Source: Hordeum vulgare subsp. vulgare (lineage: Eukaryota > Streptophyta > Magnoliopsida > Poales > Poaceae). From it: DNA of 64,000 nt. Positions 1-12,020 of the stretch are shown here, one piece after another. Made by a program: the position numbers and the translations under genes. The DNA is taken from assembly GCF_904849725.1 (NCBI RefSeq), contig NC_058518.1, forward strand, positions 509,503,225 through 509,567,224, written 5' to 3'. Numbering within the stretch: the stretch's first letter is position 1; every line of letters starts with the position of its first letter. Under the pieces are notes generated by a model. It was not told where the DNA came from. It saw nothing but the letters and a program-made list of their open reading frames with translations, and did no database searches.

Positions 1-2600
1 ACATGTTTTGAAAATCCATAACATTTTTCAAAAATAGAGAACATTTTTCTAAACAGAAATAGAAAAGGAAAAAATGAAAATAAAAAAGATAAAAGATAAA
101 GATAAAAAACGAAAAAAAAACGGCTGGCATCTTTCCTAAAACCTGTTGGGCGATCTGCTGGAATTGGGCCGGGCCATCTCGTTGCTAGCATTGCTACCCC
201 TGTACGAAGCGGTGAAAATGGTTTTTCCGGTTAGCAAGCACCCGCGCACCGCCATACATTTTCCATTTCACGCGCAGTTAAGAAAAAAGAGAAGAAAAAA
301 AAAGGGAAGAACAAGGGATTGATCCATAGAGCTCCAGGAAGATAGCGAGCGCTGCTAACCATCGCACAGACCAACTGTTCGTGTTAGGTAACAGCGGCAA
401 GTCGAGCCATTTCTCTTCGGATTTTTATTCATTTTTCGTTTTCTTTTGCTTAATTCCTTTTTTCTTCTCCGATTTTTTCATTTGTTTCTTATGTTTTTTG
501 TGTTTCTTTTCGGTTTTCATTTTTTCATTTTCTTTGTTTCTTTGAGTTTTCATTCCTACATTTTTGCTATATGATAATTTTTTTCCAAATATATATTTCA
601 ATTTTTTCCAATATATTGTATTTCAAGAAATGGTCGACATTTTCTTACGCACATTTTAAACATTTTTCAAATGTTTGATTAACTTTTTCATATAGAAGAT
701 TAACCTTTTTTAATACACAGCAGCATTTTATGTATACATATTTTAAACATTTTGAAATGCTTGATTAACATTTTTCTAAAACAAGATTAAGATTTTTGTA
801 ATACATGCTATTTATATTTTGTACGTACATTTAACATTTCGAAATGTTGTACTTAAACATTTCTTAAATATAGTATTAATATTTTTTAACACATTTAACA
901 TATTTGAAATGCCTGATCAACATTTTTCAAACAATTGTTGAATATCTTTTCAAATCCTTGATTAACATGTTTTAAATACATGATCAAATTTTTTGATACC
1001 CATTTTTTTTTTACCTTTTTTATATACATGATAAAAATTTCCCATATACACGTATAGCATTTTCCAAATGCGCGTTCAAAATCTTTCAATTATGTATGTA
1101 AAATGTTTTTATTACAGATATAACTAGGATACTAGGATATATAAGCAAAATACAAGTGAAAGAAGGGAAAAATGAAAGCAAAAAAAATGCTTAATGCCTG
1201 TGGTCCCCGCCCCCTCGGCCATTTATGGGTGCAGCTTGATGCGACACCTCGGCCATTTAGGGGACATATCAGCACCCTTCCCTGAGCAATTTCTTTGTGT
1301 TTCTTCTTTTCGAGTATTTTCAGTTTTTTTACATTTTCTTTCTTATTTTTCATTTTTTCCTTTTCTTTTGTTCTGTTTTCCTTTCTTATTTTATTTTTTC
1401 AACGTTTTTGTCTTGTGTACATTTTCTATGAAATCGTGCATAGTTTTCAAAATTATGGTTTTTTTCAAGTTTGTGACTATTTTCATACCTAATCTTGAAC
1501 AGTGTTTCAATTCGTACACTTTTTTTAGAACTTAGTGAATATTTGTTTAAATTGTTAAGAGTTTTTAAGTTTAATGAACTGTTTTATTCAATTGCGAACA
1601 TTATTTTGAAACTCAATTATACTTTTTAGAATCGGCAGTCATTTTTTAATTGGCAAACAACGTTTTTCAGGATTTCTTTTGAATCCATGAACTTTTTTGT
1701 GCTTATTAGTTTTTATATTGCTTGCATTGTTTTCACAGTTATGGACTTTTATGAAGCCCCAATAATTGTTAGAAGAAGAAAACAAAAAAAAAGGAAAAAA
1801 CTAAATAAAACATCCTCGCCCTCCGCCAGTAGGCGTGGCACAAAGGCACACGCTGGGTGCGCGAAATAGGAGTTCCCTATCTTCCCTATCCTCCACTAGA
1901 GCAAGGCTTTGCTCACAACCTCGGCAGGTGAGCCGTCTATCATTGTCGTTTTTATTTCAGTTAATTTACAAACACTTTGCGAATTCAAAAAGTATTCACG
2001 AATTTACGAAAATGTTTACAGATTCTGAATATTCTCATTGATTTAGTAATTTTTTCACTAATTCAAAAAATGTTCGGATGCGTACACGTATGTTCACAAA
2101 ATTATTCACACCGATGTGCGGCGACAATAGAATGTTAGGATCATAGTCCCAGTGCGACTACGTTAATTATCAATTATTATTTTCAAGTAATTCCATTTTT
2201 TTCACAAAATTGAGAAAGCTTGTGAATCCTAAAAATATTGATGAATTTAAAATGTTAACAAAATGGGAAAATGGTCACAAATTCAAAAACAAAAGTTAGG
2301 AAAAAATGATTGTTGATTCAAAATGTTTGCAAAATATAAAACATTTCACGAAATTGAGGAAATTTGTGAATTCAGAAAATGATCCTGAATTTGAAACGTG
2401 ATCTCAAATCTTAAAAATATTTGTGAATTCAAAACTTCCATATTAACTCAAAGGGATTTCTATTTCTATGTCCATCATTGTTTAGTCCTTAGTTTTGCCC
2501 ATGTCAACTTTTTTTTGTCATTTCCCCCCTCCTCCGTGCCACCCACACTCACCAATGTCAACACGAGGGTTTGCCGTTGATCAATGGAGTTGACTGATAG
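1..2600. other. AT-rich intergenic DNA, no gene recognised
   Basis: Long AT-rich stretch dominated by degenerate repeats of the type aacatttttcaaa and tgattaacat, with poly-A and poly-T runs. Short GC-richer islets lie near 120-270, 1195-1290 and 1815-1935; the second contains the string ctcggccattta twice about 34 bases apart. All open frames here are short, low-complexity (Phe/Lys/Ser-rich) and without recognisable domains. It is probably old transposon sequence, but I see no TIR, LTR or target duplication that would define an element. Confidence 0.5.
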
Positions 2601-2634
2601 CGGTTGTTATTACTGACGAGTGAGACACACTGTG

Positions 2635-2641
2635 CTATATA
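2635..2641 (+). promoter_or_regulatory. possible TATA box inside a short palindrome
   Basis: CTATATA lies in the perfect 14-base palindrome at 2632-2645, about 280 bases upstream of the ATG at 2918. Position and sequence fit a core promoter for the downstream gene-like unit, but palindromic TATA strings are common in this kind of DNA, so this is a weak call. Confidence 0.2.
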
Positions 2642-2917
2642 GCACTCTCACAATCGGTCGGGCATATGCCAGCATGCATGTATAGTCACATCATCCGCAT
2701 GTCGGCATTTTCACACCATGCGGTTTCCCATGCAAGGAGTCGTGTCGCCAATGTGCCCGTTAGGCGTATGTTAATGCATTTTATAGCGGCGCGTCGAACC
2801 CACTAGCGTTCACTCACTCTTGTGCCAATGCCTTTTCCCTTCCCTTGCCGCTTCACATCCTTCTCCGCCGTGCGCCTCCACCAAACCCTAGCCACCTCCC
2901 CTTTCGCAGTCGGAGCA

Positions 2918-3950
2918 ATGGCCAACTACGGTCGTGGGGCCGGAAGCAGCAGCCGGGACCGCCATCGCGCGCTGTGCCTTTCGGGCATGTTGCGCACCCT
3001 CCGGGTCGATGAGGCATCGTTCCTTACCCTGTGTGACATTATGGTACCGCCAGACACGTGCCTGTCGGCTGGATGGCACATGAGCTTGGGAGACTCGCGG
3101 TGGCCCCTGTCCCTTTCGTCCTTACGTCAACCATGTCGCTCGCGATACGCGTGTTTCGGAAAGGCTTATCGTCGGAGGACCGATCCAGGCCTCCCTACGC
3201 GCCCGAAAACCGCGGTGGTCGGAGAGCTTGGCAGAGGAACACGCTGCCCGCATCCAGCACTACGACGGCCGCAACCAGACTTCACGGAACAACATCAACG
3301 AGAGGTGCTACTTCTGGGAAGGGCATACCTTCCCTGATGTCATGGCCGCGTGCCACGTCAACTCAGTCTGGAGGAGGGTGAGCATGCCCACATCTACGGG
3401 AGGCGGCGATGCGCCAAGTACTAGTCGGGGCCTCCACGTTCCAAAGGCGTAGACATGGACGTCGGGGACGAGTTCTGTAGTGCGCGGTGATGCCCTGCGC
3501 ATGCCAAAGCCAGAGTCGAGGATGAGCTATGCAGTGCACGACATCGGGTTGATCATCCCAAGTCCCCGCAACGCCCGTCTGCTAGTTCCAAAGCCCGAGC
3601 CTGGGATGAGCCCGCGTGGCCCGCGACCTGCTGCTCGATCCCAAACCGGAGCCGGAGCCACCACTGTTGACGGAGTATAGGGGGCGGTGGTCAGCGAGGA
3701 CGACAACATTACACACATGCCCGAGCTCCTCTTGGGAGTGCTCGAATCAACAAAGGGGCCGCAACGCCACCCCGATGACTCGGTTGACTCGCTGGGCCTG
3801 CGATAGGCGGTTGTCGCCTTGGTGGCTGACGTCACCATCGACCTCGTGAGCGAGGATGATGACGACAACAAGCATGGGGGTGGCGACAAGGGCAGCTCCT
3901 CCTCCTCTGGCATCGACAACGGCTCCGACATGGACGACGACGAGCAATAG
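2918..3950 (+). pseudogene. copy 0 of TIR-element-associated gene family, frameshifted
   Basis: The start ATG at 2918 follows a 5'-UTR-like aaaccctagcc string. The first frame opens MANYGRG and runs to a WHM motif near 3075. The reading then moves through other frames (...VAPVP near 3105, ...AEEHAARIQHYDG near 3230-3270, ...RCYFWEG near 3305), so several frameshifts are present. The 3' end returns to an acidic tail, IDLVSEDDDDN at about 3837-3869, finishing DMDDDEQ with stop TAG at 3948-3950. N-terminal M-x2-YGR, the WH(L/M)...VP motif and the (V/I)DL-acidic C-terminus are shared with the units at 19890, 21600 and 24434. Function is unknown. No TIR was found around this copy; its right flank is cut by copia element A. 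Confidence 0.55.
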
Positions 3951-4101
3951 CTAGGTTTAGGGATTTATGTGTGTACAATTTTTTTTAGTAAAATTTGGTG
4001 TTGTTTGAATTTCTAAATTGTATGTTAGTACCTATGCATGTTTGGATGTCCAATTTATGCCCTCTTTGCTTGCGTGTGACAACTGGTAACATACATTTCA
4101 T

Positions 4102-5911
4102 TGTTGGGGAACGTCGCATGGGAAACAAAAATTTTCCTACGCGCACGAAGACCTATCATGGTGATGTCCATCTACGAGAGGGGATGAGTGATCTACGTAC
4201 CCTTGTAGATCATACAGCAGAAGCGTTAGAGAACGCGGTTGATGTAGTGGAACGTCCTCACGTCCCTCGATCCGCCCCGCGAACAATCCCGCGATCAGTC
4301 CCACGATCTAGTACCGAACGGACGGCACCTCCGCGTTCAACACACGTACAGCTCGACGATGATCTCGGCCTTCTTGATCCAGCAAGAGAGACGGAGAGGT
4401 AGAAGAGTTCTCCGGCAGCGTGACGGCGCTCCGGAGGTTGGTGATGATCTTGTCTCAGCAGGGCTCCGCCCGAGCTCCGCAGAAACGCGATCTAGAGAAA
4501 AAACTATGGAGGTATGTGGTCGGGCAGCCGTGAGAAAAGTCGTCTCAAATCAGCCCTAAAACCTCCGTATATATAGGTGGAAGGGAGGGGAGGAGGCAGC
4601 CTCAAAACCTAAAGGTTTGGCCGAAATTGGAGGTGGAGGAGTCCTACTCCAATCCTACTTGGAGTAGGATTCCACCTTCCCACTTGGAAACTCTTTCCAC
4701 CTTGTGTTTTTTCCTTCTCAAACCTTATGGGCCTTAGTGGGAACTTATTCCAGCCCACTAGGGGCTGGTTTATCTCTTCCCATAGACCATGAGACCCCTT
4801 GGGGCGTGACACCCCTCCTGATGGTCCCCGGCACCCCTCCCGGCACTCCCGGTACACTACCGATGAGCCCGAAACTTTTCCGGTAATGCACGAAAACCTT
4901 CCGGTAACCAAATGAGGTCATCCTATATATCAATCTTCGTTTCCGGACCATTCCGGAAACCCTCGTGACGTCCGTGATCTCATCCGGGACTCCGAACAAC
5001 ATTCGGTAACCAACCATATAACTCAAATACGCATAAAACAACGTCGAACCTTAAGTGTGCAGACCCTGCGGGTTCGAGAACTATGTAGACATGACCAGAG
5101 AGACTCCTCGGTCAATATCCAATAGCGGGACCTGGATGCCCATATTGGATCCTACACATTCTACGAAGATCTTATCGTTTGAACCTCAGTGTCAAGGATT
5201 CGTGTAATCCCGTATGTCATTCCCTTTGTCCTTCGGTATGTTACTTGCCCGAGATTCGATCGTCAGTATCCGCATACCTATTTCAATCTCGTTCACCGGC
5301 AAGTCTCTTTACTCGTTCCGTAATACAAGATCCCGCAACTTACACTAAGTTACATTGCTTGCAAGGCTTGTGTGTGATGTTGTATTACCGAGTGGGCCCC
5401 GAGATACCTCCCCGTCATACGGAGTGACAAATCCCAGTCTTGATCCATACTAACTCAAGAACACCTTCGGAGATACCTGTAGAGCATCTTTATAGTCACC
5501 CAATTACGTTGCGACGTTTGATACACACAAAGCATTCTTTCGGTGTTCGTGAGTTATATGATCTCATGGTCATAGGAACAAATACTTGACACGCAGAAAA
5601 CAGTAGCAACAAAATGACACGATCAACATGCTACGTCTATTAGTTTGGGTCTAGTCCATCACATGATTCTCCTAATGATGTGATCCTGTTATCAAGTGAC
5701 AACACTTGCCTATGGCCAGGAAACCTTGACCATCTTTGAACAACGAGCTAGTCAACTAGAGGCTTACTAGGGACAGTGTTTTGTCTATGTATCCACACAA
5801 GTATTGTGTTTCCAATCAATACAATTATAGCATGGATAATAAACGATTATCATGAACTAAGAAATATAATAATAACTAATTTATTATTGCCTCTAGGGCA
5901 TATTTCCAAGA
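4102..5911 (-). repeat. Element A 3' LTR (reverse oriented)
   Basis: Reads tgttggggaacgtcgcatgg at its left edge (U5 end on the minus strand) and ends ...gggcatatttccaaga. The expected terminal CA is GA here (base 5910 is g, where the other LTRs have c), a mutation of the outer LTR dinucleotide. Plus-strand ORFs inside it are antisense artefacts. Confidence 0.92.
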
Positions 5912-5924
5912 GTCTCCCACTTGC
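5912..5924 (-). promoter_or_regulatory. Element A polypurine tract
   Basis: On the minus strand GCAAGTGGGAGAC abuts the 3' LTR. This is the purine-rich primer site for plus-strand DNA synthesis in BARE/Angela elements; the identical string lies next to the 3' LTRs of B and C. Confidence 0.85.
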
Positions 5925-6660
5925 ACTAGAGTCAATAATCTAGTTCACATCACCATGTGATTCCAACGAATCCAACACCCATATAGTTATGGGGTCTGAT
6001 CACGTCTTGCTCGTGAGAGAGGTTTTAGTCAACGGTTCTGAAACTTTCAGATCCGTGCGTTCTTTACAAATCTTTATGTCATCTTATAGATGCTGCTACT
6101 ACATGCTATTCGGAAATGCTCCAAATATCTACTCTACTATACGAATCCGTTTCACTACTCATAGTTATTCGGATTAGTGTCAAAGCTTACATCGACGTAA
6201 CCCTTTACGACGAACTCTTCAACCACCTCCATAATCAAGAAAAATTCCTTAGTCCATTAGTTACTAAGGATAAATTTTGACCGCTGCTAGTGATTCAATC
6301 ATGGATCACTCGCTGTACCCTCAACAGACTTTGAGTCAAGGCACACATTAGGTGCGGTACACAGCATGGCATACTTTAGATTCTACGGCTAAGGCATAGA
6401 AGACGACCTTCGTCTATTCTCTTTATTCTGCCGTGGTCGGGTTTTGAGTCTTACTCAAATTCACACCTCACAACGCAACCAAGAACTCCTTCTTTGCTGA
6501 TCTATTTTGAACTCTTTCAAAAACTTGTCAAGGCATGCATCTTGTTGAAACTTCTATTAAGCGTTTTCGATCTATCTCCATAGATCTTTGATGCTCAATG
6601 TTCAAGTAGCGTAATCCAGGTACTCCTTTGAAAACTTCTTTCAAACAATCTTGTATGCTT
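5925..6660 (-). pseudogene. Element A internal relic, RNase H side
   Basis: Minus-strand sequence similar to the RNase H region of element C (43650-44390) but full of deletions and stops; no open frame survives. It is nearly identical to 46223-46950 of element B, so the damage predates both insertions. It is interrupted at 6660 by element E, whose TSD TGCTT occupies 6656-6660. Confidence 0.7.
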
Positions 6661-7118
6661 TGTTGGAAGTAAACCCAACGTCCAGTCCGACTACATGTAG
6701 GTGTACGTATTCAACTAGTGCATCAGTTAGTATCCTTGTAGGATTAGTATTCTTGGCTGATTCGGTTTAGGAACTAAGGCAGCCTAGCTGATATTTATAC
6801 CCATGTAGACCCCCTGTAATCACACCAAGATCAGATCAAAGATCAAAGCAATTGAAAACACAGGTGCGACACGCACCTGTTGCCATCGTCGCTCGTGTTA
6901 TCGTGTATGCGTGTGTACTTGTTTACGGTGAGATATCTAGCCGCTGCTACATACTAAGCTAGCTAGTCTCAAAATCCATCCAGCAGAGAGGCTGCTTGCT
7001 TGGTACGGTGATCTCCAAGACTACGTACGCGTGTATCTCTCGGCCGAAAGTATTGGTCGACGAATCGCGTCGTATACGTATACCGGAAAGTACCCGGTAT
7101 AGGGGTTCTGTGCCAACA
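6661..7118 (+). repeat. Element E 5' LTR
   Basis: Starts TGTTGGAAGTAAACCC and ends TTCTGTGCCAACA; identical by eye to the 3' LTR at 11558-12015. It should carry the promoter. A TATA-like tgatatttatac string lies near 6790-6801. Confidence 0.95.
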
Positions 7119-7120
7119 AT

Positions 7121-7133
7121 TGGTATCTAGAGC
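7121..7133 (+). promoter_or_regulatory. Element E primer-binding site (tRNA-Met)
   Basis: TGGTATCTAGAGC lies two bases after the 5' LTR. It matches the usual plant initiator-tRNA-Met PBS (TGGTATCAGAGC) except for one extra base after the eighth position. Confidence 0.8.
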
Positions 7134-7174
7134 TTGGTTTATTGACGTGATCTTCGGAAAGCAATCGAAGGATC

Positions 7175-10100
7175 ATGTCAAACCCGGGCAAGGAGATCGT
7201 TGTGGCGGGAGCTAGAGCACCGATGCCGATGGTTGGGGGGTCGCAATTCCCCCGGCTGGATCGAGAGGACTACGCACTATGGGCGATGAACATGGAGGTC
7301 GCGATGGAGGGAGCGGAATTCTGGGAAGCTGTCGATCCCGGCGGCGCCGAGTACGCGAAGGGGCGGCAAAGTACCGGACGGATCGTCAGGCGTTAACGGC
7401 GATCTACTCCGCCATGCCGAAGGATGTGCTGCAACACCTCGTCGGAAAGAAAACGGCGAAGGAGGCATGGGAGACCATCAAGATCCTGCACCAGGGTCAT
7501 GACCGTGTCAAGGAAGCACACCTTCAGTCCCTCATGAGAAGCTACGAGTGCCTGAAGATGGAGGAAAGCGAGACGGTTGATCAGTTTGCCTCCCGTCTCA
7601 AGACCCTCGTCAACGGCATACGCGGCTATGGTTCAACTCTAGAAGAAGTTGCGATCGTTCGACGATTTTTGCGCGCCGCGCCGGCACGCTACATCCAAAT
7701 CGTCACATCGATCGAGCAATGTCTTGACCTGAACACTCTCACGGTCGAGGATCTCGTCGGAAGGTTCAAGGCCCACGACGAGAGAATTCGTCTCAGCTTC
7801 GGCGATTCGAAGGAGAGTGAGCATCTCATGCTTACAATGGCGCAATGGATGGCCCTGTCGAAAGGAAAGCAAGGTGGATCCACAAGCGGTAGTAAAGCAA
7901 AGGAGAATCAAAGCCCGGCGAAAAAGGACCTCGCTGGACAGGAAGAAAAGGCTAGAAAACCAAGGAGAAAATTTGACATAAAAAAAGTAAGGTGTCACAA
8001 TTGTGGAATCCTCGGTCACTTCAAGTCTGATTGCAAGAGTCCACCGAAGGAAAAAACTCTCATGGCCAAGGGAGGCGATGATAGCGATATGATGCTCATG
8101 GTCGAAGTATGCGAGCTTATGGACGAGGATGGTCCAGCTCCGAAGGCACCGGCTACCGAGGTTGTCACGCTCGACGAAGAGAAGGTTTACCTTCATGACA
8201 AGAAGAGGGTGAACACGGCGAGGCACGTGTGGTACCTCGACACGGGAGCAAGCAACCACATGACCGGTGACAAGGACCAGTTTTCTGAGCTAAATCTCTC
8301 GGTTGGAGGCACGGTTCGGTTCGGTGACGGGCGGACCGTTGACATCACAGGGCGAGGTACTGTCCTGTTTGAGCTGAAGAATGGCGGTCACAAGGTACTC
8401 ACAGATGTGTACTATATTCCCAAGCTAAAGAGCAACATCATAAGTCTTGGCCAGCTCGAGGAGCGTGGTTGCAAGATTGTGCTCGAAGATGGCTATCTAT
8501 GGGGGTATGACCGTCAGAGGATGCTGATCATGAAGGTGCAGAGGTCGCCAAACAGACTCTACATCCTCAACTTGGATCGTGTGGATCCAGTATGTCTCTT
8601 GTCAAGCATGGAGGACTCGGCATGGAAGTGGCACGCGCGCTACGGTCATCTAAATTTCCAGGCTCTTCGGCAACTTGGACAAAAGGAGATGGTACGTGGC
8701 CTACCGTGCATTGATCATGTTGAGCAAGTGTGCGACGGTTGCCTTGTTGGGAAACAAAGGCGGGCCTCGTTCCCGAGAGAGGGAAACTTTAGAGCAAGTA
8801 AAGCTCTTGAGTTGGTCCATGGAGACTTGTGCGGACCCATTACACCGGCTACCCCAGCTGGGAACAAATACTTCTTACTCATCGTCGACGACTTCAGCAG
8901 ATACATGTGGATTGTGTTGTTGAAGACAAAGGACCAAGCTTTGCAAGCCTTCAGGAAAGTTGGCGGCCGAGGTAGAATCCGAAGCCAAGCTGAAGGCCCT
9001 CCGTACCGATCGGGGGGGTGAGTTCAAGTCTCGTGAATTCACAGAATTTTGCGAAGCACATGGGATCAAGCGGTATCTTACGGCGCCATATTCACCGCAG
9101 CAAAACGGTGTTGTGGAACGGAGGAATCAAACCGTGGTGGCGATGGCACGAAGCATGATGAAGAGCAAAGGGGTCCCGGGCAAGTTTTGGGGTGAGGCGG
9201 TCAATACGGCCGTTTATTTGCTGAACCGGGCTCCAACCAAGAGTGTGGTTGGGATGACGCCGTACGAAGCATGGTACGGACATAAGCCCGCGGTTGATCA
9301 TCTTCGTACTTTCGGGTGTGTGGCGCATGTGAAGACGGTGGCCGGGCATACAAGTAAGTTGGCGGATCGGAGTACTCCAATGATATTGGTTGGCTATGAA
9401 GCAGGCTCGAAGGCGTACCGTGCGTGCAACCCCTCTACCAATAAGGTGGTTGTGACTCGTGACGTGGTCTTTGAAGAAGCAAGATCATGGAATTGGAACT
9501 CTACCGAGCCGGTATACCCGATCTCTGATGAAATCTTTCACGTTGTTTACAACGAATACGAGCATGCCGATAATCAACCGGAGACTACAACGACGCCGAG
9601 TGATTCTCTGGACATCGGAGCGCAGCCGAACGCGCCAGATAAAGCAGGGATAGAGGCGCGCGAAGGCACGCAGCAGGACGCGGCAGACGATGCGTGCGAT
9701 GGCTCGTGCAACACACCAAGCAATGCTCGAAGCGCTCGACCAAGTGACTGCGTACCACAGGGGAACAGCCTGGGAGCTGCGCCTGGAAGAGAACCTGAAT
9801 CGCCAGAAAACAGGAGTTTGGCAACTCCACAAGATGAAAATTCCTCGTCTTCGACAGAACAGGAGACAAGGGAACGTCCGCCGACACCAGTTCGTCTTCG
9901 ACCAGTGATGGATTTATATCCGGAGGAAGCACTTCGTACTATTAATCCTGTCAAAGTTATAAGAAGAGGACGACAATGTTTGCTTAGCGTCGAGGAACCG
10001 ACAAAATTTGAAGAAGCAAATACTGAGGAGTGTTGGCGTCGTGCTATGGATGAAGAGTTGGGATCAATACGAGACAACAAAGTATGGGAGCTCGCTGATC

Positions 10101-11533
10101 TTCCTAACGGTCACAAATCCATAGGGCTCAAGTGGGTGTACAAAGTCAAGAAGGATGCTGAAGGAAACTTGGTCAAGCATAAAGCTCGGCTCGTAGCTAA
10201 AGGATTCGTGCAAGAGCAAGGTGTGGACTTCGAGGAAGTGTTCGCTCCAGTCACAAGGATGGAATCGGTGAGGCTAGTTATAGCTCTCGCGGCTCAAGAA
10301 TCTTGGAGGCTACATCACATGGATGTAAAATCCGCATTTTTGAACGGGGAGTTGGAAGAAGAAGTATACGTGAAGCAACCACCGGGGTACATCAAAGAAG
10401 GAGAAGAACACAAGGTGTTGAAGCTACACAAGGCATTGTACGGGCTACATCAAGCTCCTCGGGCATGGAACATCAAGCTTGACCGTACATTGATTTCTCT
10501 TGGTTTTGAGAAAAGTCCACTCGAGCATGCTATGTACAAGCGAGGTAAAGGCAAGGATCGTCTCTTAGTGGGCATCTATGTTGATGATCTCTTGATAACT
10601 GGAGCAGACGAAGAGGAGATTGCAAGATTCAAGCTACAAATGAAGGAGCTATTCAAGATGAGTGATCTAGGGCTCTTGACATACTACCTTGGGATCGAGG
10701 TACAACAAAAGCCGAACGGGATCACAATATGTCAAGAGGCATATGCAAAGAAGATACTTGAAAGTTGTAGCATGGAGGATTGCAAACCAACTTATGCTCC
10801 AATGGAGCCTCGGCTTAAACTTAGCAAAAGGAGTGAAGCCCCTGCGGTTGATGCAACGGATTATAGAAGTGTGGTCGGAAGCCTAAGGTATCTTGTGAAT
10901 ACACGACCGGACTTGGCCTATTCCGTTGGCATAGTGAGTCGCTTCATGGAAGCACCCACGACTGAACATTGGGCAGCTGTCAAACATATACTCAGGTACA
11001 TCAAAGGGACAACAAACTTCGGTTGTGTCTATTTGAGAGAGAAAAAGAAGGAGATGGTGGAGCTACTTGGCTACAGTGATAGCGACCTGGCAGGAGATGT
11101 GGATGACCGTAAAAGTACTTCGGGTCTGGCATATTTCTTGGGCAGGAGCATAGTAACTTGGCTATCACAAAAGCAGAAGGTGGTCGCATTATCGTCCTGC
11201 GAAGCAGAGTATATAGCAGCTGCAACCGCAGCGGGTCAAGGTGTGTGGCTAGAAAGGCTACTCGGTGACCTCACAGATAAAGAACCTGAAAGAGTGGTGC
11301 TCAATGTTGACAACAAGTCTGCGATTGCCCTGTGTAAGAATCCAGTGCATCATGACAGGAGTAAGCACATAGATATAAGGTATCACTACATACGACAGTG
11401 CGTGGAAGAAGGCAAGATTGAAGTCAACTACGTTTGCACCGACGATCAGCTTGCAGATATCCTGACCAAGTCTTTGGGACGACAGAAGTTTACAGAGATG
11501 CGGAGAAGGATCGGCGTCCAAGCTGTGAAGTGA
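7175..11533 (+). CDS. Element E gag-pol polyprotein, two 1-base frameshifts
   Basis: Copia polyprotein spread over three frames. Frame 1 from ATG 7175 holds the gag N-terminus (FPRLDREDYALWAM). It passes to frame 2 near 7365-7375, apparently by loss of one G in a G run. Frame 2 carries gag, the CCHC knuckle CHNCGILGHFKSDC (7996-8037), protease WYLDTGASNHMTG (8230-8268), the pre-integrase HxxxxH region near 8632 and the first integrase motif HGDLCGP. Near 8953-8960 an extra A in AAA moves reading to frame 3, with integrase RTDRGGEF and SPQQNGVVERRN, RT AFLNGELEEEVYV and YVDDLL, and RNase H SCEAEYIAA and DILTKSLG, ending with TGA after QAVK. Apart from these two homopolymer indels there is no stop across about 1450 codons. 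I chose ATG 7175 because it follows the PBS closely and opens the conserved gag start. Confidence 0.9.
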
Positions 11534-11540
11534 GGACATC

Positions 11541-11557
11541 GTGTTTAGGGGGGTGAT
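11541..11557 (+). promoter_or_regulatory. Element E polypurine tract
   Basis: The purine-rich stretch aggggggtgat directly precedes the 3' LTR, a few bases after the polyprotein stop at 11531-11533. Confidence 0.75.
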
Positions 11558-12015
11558 TGTTGGAAGTAAACCCAACGTCCAGTCCGACTACATGTAGGTG
11601 TACGTATTCAACTAGTGCATCAGTTAGTATCCTTGTAGGATTAGTATTCTTGGCTGATTCGGTTTAGGAACTAAGGCAGCCTAGCTGATATTTATACCCA
11701 TGTAGACCCCCTGTAATCACACCAAGATCAGATCAAAGATCAAAGCAATTGAAAACACAGGTGCGACACGCACCTGTTGCCATCGTCGCTCGTGTTATCG
11801 TGTATGCGTGTGTACTTGTTTACGGTGAGATATCTAGCCGCTGCTACATACTAAGCTAGCTAGTCTCAAAATCCATCCAGCAGAGAGGCTGCTTGCTTGG
11901 TACGGTGATCTCCAAGACTACGTACGCGTGTATCTCTCGGCCGAAAGTATTGGTCGACGAATCGCGTCGTATACGTATACCGGAAAGTACCCGGTATAGG
12001 GGTTCTGTGCCAACA
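11558..12015 (+). repeat. Element E 3' LTR
   Basis: Same 458-bp sequence as 6661-7118, followed by TSD TGCTT. The sequence resumes as element A internal DNA, matching the uninterrupted site in element B near 46954. Confidence 0.95.
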
Positions 12016-12020
12016 TGCTT

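Larger units (their letters stand above)
6661..12015 (+). mobile_element. Copia element E, young and nearly intact
   Basis: Complete Ty1/copia element: LTRs 6661-7118 and 11558-12015 (458 bp each, identical by eye), TG...CA ends and TSD TGCTT (6656-6660, 12016-12020). Order is LTR, tRNA-Met PBS, gag, protease, integrase, RT, RNase H, polypurine tract, LTR; integrase before RT defines the copia superfamily. It is nested inside element A and opposite in orientation. LTR identity makes it the youngest datable insertion in the window. I cannot assign it to a named family. Confidence 0.95.

Noticed and set aside
1194..1535. Phe-rich ORF in the AT-rich left flank
   Set aside because: Low-complexity translation of T-rich DNA with no homology.
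2822..3337. 171-codon ORF starting at 2822 as an intact gene
   Set aside because: The start lies in a UTR-like leader, the ATG at 2918 fits the family better, and the later half of the frame leaves the family motifs, showing a frameshift.
4102..5911. Plus-strand ORFs in and around the LTRs (for example 3995-4402, 5179-5427, and their repeats at 16092, 17314, 42899, 44407, 45476, 51010, 52275, 62308)
   Set aside because: They are antisense to LTR sequence, recur only because the LTR recurs, and match no protein family.
7121..7133. tRNA-like sequences at primer-binding sites
   Set aside because: Only the short tRNA 3'-end complement is present; no cloverleaf can be formed.
7639..8259. 206-codon minus-strand ORF and others antisense to element E
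   Set aside because: Shadow of the gag-pol frame.
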